DNA of 64,000 bases, taken from NCBI GenBank assembly GCA_022818135.1, contig JAFMSR010000034.1:248001-312000 (forward strand), given 5' to 3'. The stretch is from Saxidomus purpurata. Taxonomy: Eukaryota; Mollusca; Bivalvia; Venerida; Veneridae. This document shows, piece by piece, positions 60,629-64,000 of this stretch. A program made the position numbers and the translations under genes. The notes beneath the pieces are model-generated. The model was not told the origin of the DNA, did not search any database, and worked only from the letters and a program-made list of their open reading frames with translations. How positions within the stretch are numbered: position 1 is the first letter of the stretch; each line of letters starts with the position of its first letter.

Positions 60629-61570
60629 CTTATTTACGGCTAATGTCATATATCAGTTCTTCAAAATAATCTCCCTGAACATAAATATACTTTTCCATCC
60701 GAGACATCCATGACCTGAAAGCCAAAAACTGAATAGTATGCTTTAAGTTTACGCTGAATACACCATACACGATACTGCCAATAGCGCTTCTTGAGTTGTT
60801 GCCACACCCAGCAAGAATCTTTCTCAATACAGGAATAGTCACATGAACTCAGATCTTTTGAGAATTGTGGGTTCAGTAGTGTATTACTTGTTGTTCCCAC
60901 AGAAACTGCTGTACAATATTGCTCGTGTGTGCTGATGCATTGTGATAGAAAGGACAGATATCCTTTAAACTAGTTCGAGCTCTTCGAAGAGAACCGTTTA
61001 TAGAACCTCTATTACAACTTTAAGTTCGCTTTGCGATAATCGATCGTCCTTGTCATTTCCTTACCCATTGTTTATTAATGACCAGTCTTTTAGATTCAAA
61101 ATAAAATATCTACGTTTTATCACCTGTGAAGAGCTCTTTTAGTCTTTTCTTTATCAGCTCTTTCGTACAATTTCAAAGATCTTTGCAATATTTCATTCGC
61201 CATACCTTTTGGTCTTTGTTAGACGGTGGGGTGCTAACCGTGCACATACCTTTAGTCCTTTTAAATGTTTTGTCAGAATACCGTATTTCCCAAATTAAAT
61301 ACACATTAATGCAGCTGTCTGAGTAACCTTCTGCTACCACGAATTCTACATCAGCAATGTTGCTAGAAGACAATGCAGTTTTGGGGCGCCCTTCACAAGG
61401 TATGTCTTTGACTCTCGATTCTCCGTCATCAAATAAGTTTACTTACCTATATGCAGTTGCCTTAGAAAAAGAGAAATCACCATAAACATTTTAAACTTCA
61501 TGCAAAATATTTTTCCAGGTATTGCAAAGCACTACACGTCTTTAGTTCCCTACTTTTCGGTAGGCTCCAT
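60629..61570 (-). pseudogene. mariner transposase pseudogene, near full length
   Basis: The minus strand carries a mariner transposase in order, from an ATG at 61570: ILHEV and SFSKATAYR (N-terminal helix-turn-helix), CEGRPKTALSSSNIADV (linker), the second helix-turn-helix, CTVSTPPSNKDQK (WVPHxL-like block), KELFTGDKT*IFYFESKRL (first catalytic Asp; TGDET Glu now Lys and Trp now stop), CPFYHNASAHTSNIVQQFL (HxDNAxxHT block with the catalytic Asp now Asn-like), SQKI*VHVT in another frame as SKDLSSCDY (third Asp block), and RMEKYIYVQGDYFEELI at the C terminus. It has at least six stops or frame changes, so it is inactive. No terminal repeats were found by eye. The order and GRPKTA linker fit mariner well. 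Confidence 0.8.
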
Positions 61571-61933
61571 GCTTACAAAAATAGTGTCAATGTATACGAG
61601 TATGCTGTGATAAAACGCAGAAAACTTTGCCATAGCAATTGTGTTGGAATGTTCGGTGTACATTGCTACTAAATCGTTCTACAGTTTTGCAAAAACTTCG
61701 TGCGTATATCTGTGCTATTTTCTATGAAAGCGCTTAAAGTCTACAAACATTCTGAATACTCTTCGTATCTAAATTGGTAATCAATAGCAATGATGGATGC
61801 TTCCCGAAGTAAAATATATTAAGGAAAGATGAATTTGAGAAGGAAAGAAAACTGCATTTTAATTCATTTTTCAAACTGCACATCTTCCAGTGCCTACTGT
61901 AATTTTCGGACAAAAGTCCGCGGCCTTTACGTA
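61571..61933. other. Non-coding, no gene seen
   Basis: Short stretch between the mariner fossil and the GAGGGCC repeat; the minus frame at 61734-61967 overlaps the repeat start and is not called. Confidence 0.4.
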
Positions 61934-62667
61934 AACAAGAGGGCCATGATGGCCCTTTATCGCTCACCCGAGTACAACAAAGTTACTAGAAATCATCGAA
62001 ACAACCTTTCTGACAAATTTCCAGGATATTTGGGCTGAAAATGTTACCTCCAGAGTGTTAACAAGGTTTTTCCATATTTGGGCTCTGTGACCTAGTTTTT
62101 GACCCAAGATGACCCATATTCAAACTTGAGCTAGAAATCATCGAAACAACCTTTCCGACAAATTTCCAGGATATTTGGGCTGAAAATGTTACCTGTAGAG
62201 TGTTAACAAGGTATTTCCATATTTGGGCTCTGTGACCTAGTTTTTTACCCAAGATGACCCATATTCGAACTTGAGCTGGAAATCATCGAAACAACCTTTC
62301 TGACAAATTTCCAGCATATTTGGGCTGAAAATGTTACCTGTAGAGTGTTAAGGTTTTTCCATATTTGGGCTGTGTGACCTAGTTTTTGACCCCAGGTGAC
62401 CCATATTAAAACTTGAGCTAGAAATCAACCAAACAACCTTTCTGACAAATTGCCAGGATATTTGGACTGAAACAGTAGCCTCTAGAGCCTTAACAAGATT
62501 TTTCTATTTTTGGGTCATGTGACCTAGTTTTTCATCCGAGATGACCCATATTCGAACTCGTCCGAGTAATTACTGGGACAAACATCCTGACCAAGTTTCG
62601 TGACAATTGAGGCAAAAATGTGACCACTAGAGTGTTAACGAACTAATGTGGACGGACGACGGACATT
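61934..62667 (+). repeat. Bivalve-type AAGAGGGCCATGATGGCCC element
   Basis: Begins ACAAGAGGGCCATGATGGCC and ends GTGGACGGACGACGGACATT. Inside are five tandem units of about 144 bp, each with GAAATCATCGAAACAACCTT, CAGGATATTTGGGCTGAAAA and GTGACCTAGTTTTTGACCC words (starts near 61988, 62133, 62279, 62420 and 62553). The last unit is the most diverged. A very common element in bivalve genomes. Confidence 0.8.
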
Positions 62668-64000
62668 AACGGTATTTTTCGTTACAATTACGGACATTCT
62701 CGCCGGTTTTGTAATGTTAATAACAATAACAGAAACTAGAGATGTATTGACCGTCGTAGTTAAATGGTCAGCATTTAATAATGAAGGATTATTGTCTGTT
62801 TATACAAGGGTTCAAATCACGTCAACTGATTTAAGTTGTTTTAAATACTTCTATTTGGTACAAGTATGTAAAAGGAATACAGTCGAACACGGAATGCACG
62901 AGCATTACTTAAATTATTTTGAGCACGATCAAATAGTATTATATTCCTCAAATAAGAAAATTAAAAAAAGATAATGGGCCAAACATTGAAAACTAATAAA
63001 CGGAATTTGGCTGAACTCGAACGCATGAATCACAGATTAGATACATTAGAAAACAAAATTCGCTACCAACTGAGCTATCGATCCGATCGATATTATCCTT
63101 TGACATGAACGATATTTATGCATTATTTTATAAAGCTTGCCAACGTGCATATCCGTAAAATGAAAACCGAAGATAAATATAGACAATAAATCGACCGTGA
63201 AATTATGCTAAAAGAGGTCAGGAGGATCAGGTTAATTTGTCCGAGTATATTATAAACTGTTTGGAAACAGTTCACCAATATTTCCCAACCCATGTAGCCT
63301 GCATGGGTCAATAAATTACCGTATACAACCGTATTTCATAATTGCGTTGCGCCTCAGCGCAATGCATGTTTGGGGTCACGTAACTGGAAGTCACTGGTGA
63401 GGTGGCAATGATCAATTTATCACCGTATCGGTAGTAGTGAATAAATTCGTTTTCGATACTGAAAAGACTTCGTTGAAGTTACTGACATCGAACTAAATTT
63501 CACTGGTAAACAGTGCAGTATTCTAAACTTGCTACAAAGGCACAGAATAGTTTAATGATAAAAATGATAAATAATCGTGTTTTATATCAAACAATTTTTT
63601 TTTCGGCAAATAACAGTTCATTTCAGTAAATATTTAGGTATGTGGTAAAACCCTGACCAGACCAGACCAGAACACACAAAAGGCCGATCGTACCAGAAAT
63701 TTTCGCCGATATGACTTACACACAATAGCGTTATTATTTCGGTATTAAAAATATCTGCATTTGGTACATGTGTAACCAAACTAGATTTTTCATTGTTGAA
63801 GTAATAATATTGAGCACTAAGAGCAGTATCGAAACGTTTTCATCTGTAATAGAAACTATAAAATTCAATGTTAGTTCACCGAATGGATTTATTTGTGTGT
63901 ATATAGGCCCGCTCATGTTTTACAGAGTTCTGAGTATTTTTTGTTTGTATTGTTTTGTTCATATCGGCGGAAATTTCCGGTACGTTTCGTGCTTTCCGTG
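62668..64000. other. Non-coding except a tRNA-like relic
   Basis: No gene seen; the plus frame 62648-62974 (108 codons) starts inside the preceding repeat and is not convincing. A GACCAGACCAGACCAGA microrepeat sits near 63655. Confidence 0.35.
63002..63083 (-). repeat. tRNA-like relic, probably SINE head
   Basis: Minus strand reads ATAGCTCAGTTGGTAGCG (A box) and, 55 bases on, GTTCGAGTTC (B box). The boxes are further apart than in an ordinary tRNA and the acceptor ends do not pair, so it is a degraded tRNA-derived SINE or tRNA pseudogene rather than a working tRNA gene. Confidence 0.5.

Overview
The window is eukaryotic and about two-thirds A+T. It is dominated by decayed repeats and has few host genes, all of them broken by introns. 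I see no operons, ribosome binding sites or CRISPR. Several repeat families look like those I know from marine bivalves: an AAGAGGGCCATGATGGCCC element, a TTGTCCGGAGCAT element, a GGCAATAACTC...GACGGACGGAC element, a GGTCAAAATTGACC element and tRNA-derived SINEs. A bivalve mollusc is therefore the best guess; the species is not determinable by eye.

Layout. 1-11.9 kb: a possible terminal exon of an unknown gene (1156-1627), three inverted-repeat elements and two diverged tandem arrays. 11.9-12.8 kb (minus): the N-terminal half of a Core-2/I-branching type glycosyltransferase. 13.4-17.8 kb (plus): a proposed three-exon orphan gene of 112 codons, whose large intron holds a bivalve repeat, an antisense Tc1/mariner fossil and an antisense SINE. 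18-24 kb: repeats, a LINE ORF1 remnant (minus) and a 616-bp inverted-repeat element. 24.8-25.1 kb (minus): a possible small cysteine-rich secreted peptide. 25.8-29.9 kb (plus): the best host gene, a Golgi carbohydrate sulfotransferase. I rebuild it as three exons rather than one long ORF. 33.7-34.5 kb: a dead Crypton-like tyrosine recombinase split by a foldback element. 35.75-38.55 kb: a 2.8-kb array of a 10-bp repeat. 38.7-39.1 kb (minus): a decayed histone H1-like pseudogene. 45.9-50.9 kb: a diverged tandem array that includes repeated exon-like modules, interrupted by long homopolymer tracts that may be sequencing artefacts. 51.4-58.4 kb: three retroelement fossils (Ty3/gypsy pol, an I-like LINE with RNase H, a jockey/CR1-like LINE) and a 500-N gap. 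59.5-63.1 kb: a microsatellite-bearing repeat, a SINE tail, a mariner pseudogene, a tandem GAGGGCC repeat and a tRNA-like relic.

The two recognisable host enzymes (sulfotransferase and glycosyltransferase) would both act in the Golgi on glycans, but nothing in the sequence links them otherwise. I did not find a convincing new multi-gene system. The most unusual items are the 10-bp array with near-helical period, the Crypton fossil with its datable insertion, the decayed exon array, and the spliced models that change the apparent protein starts.
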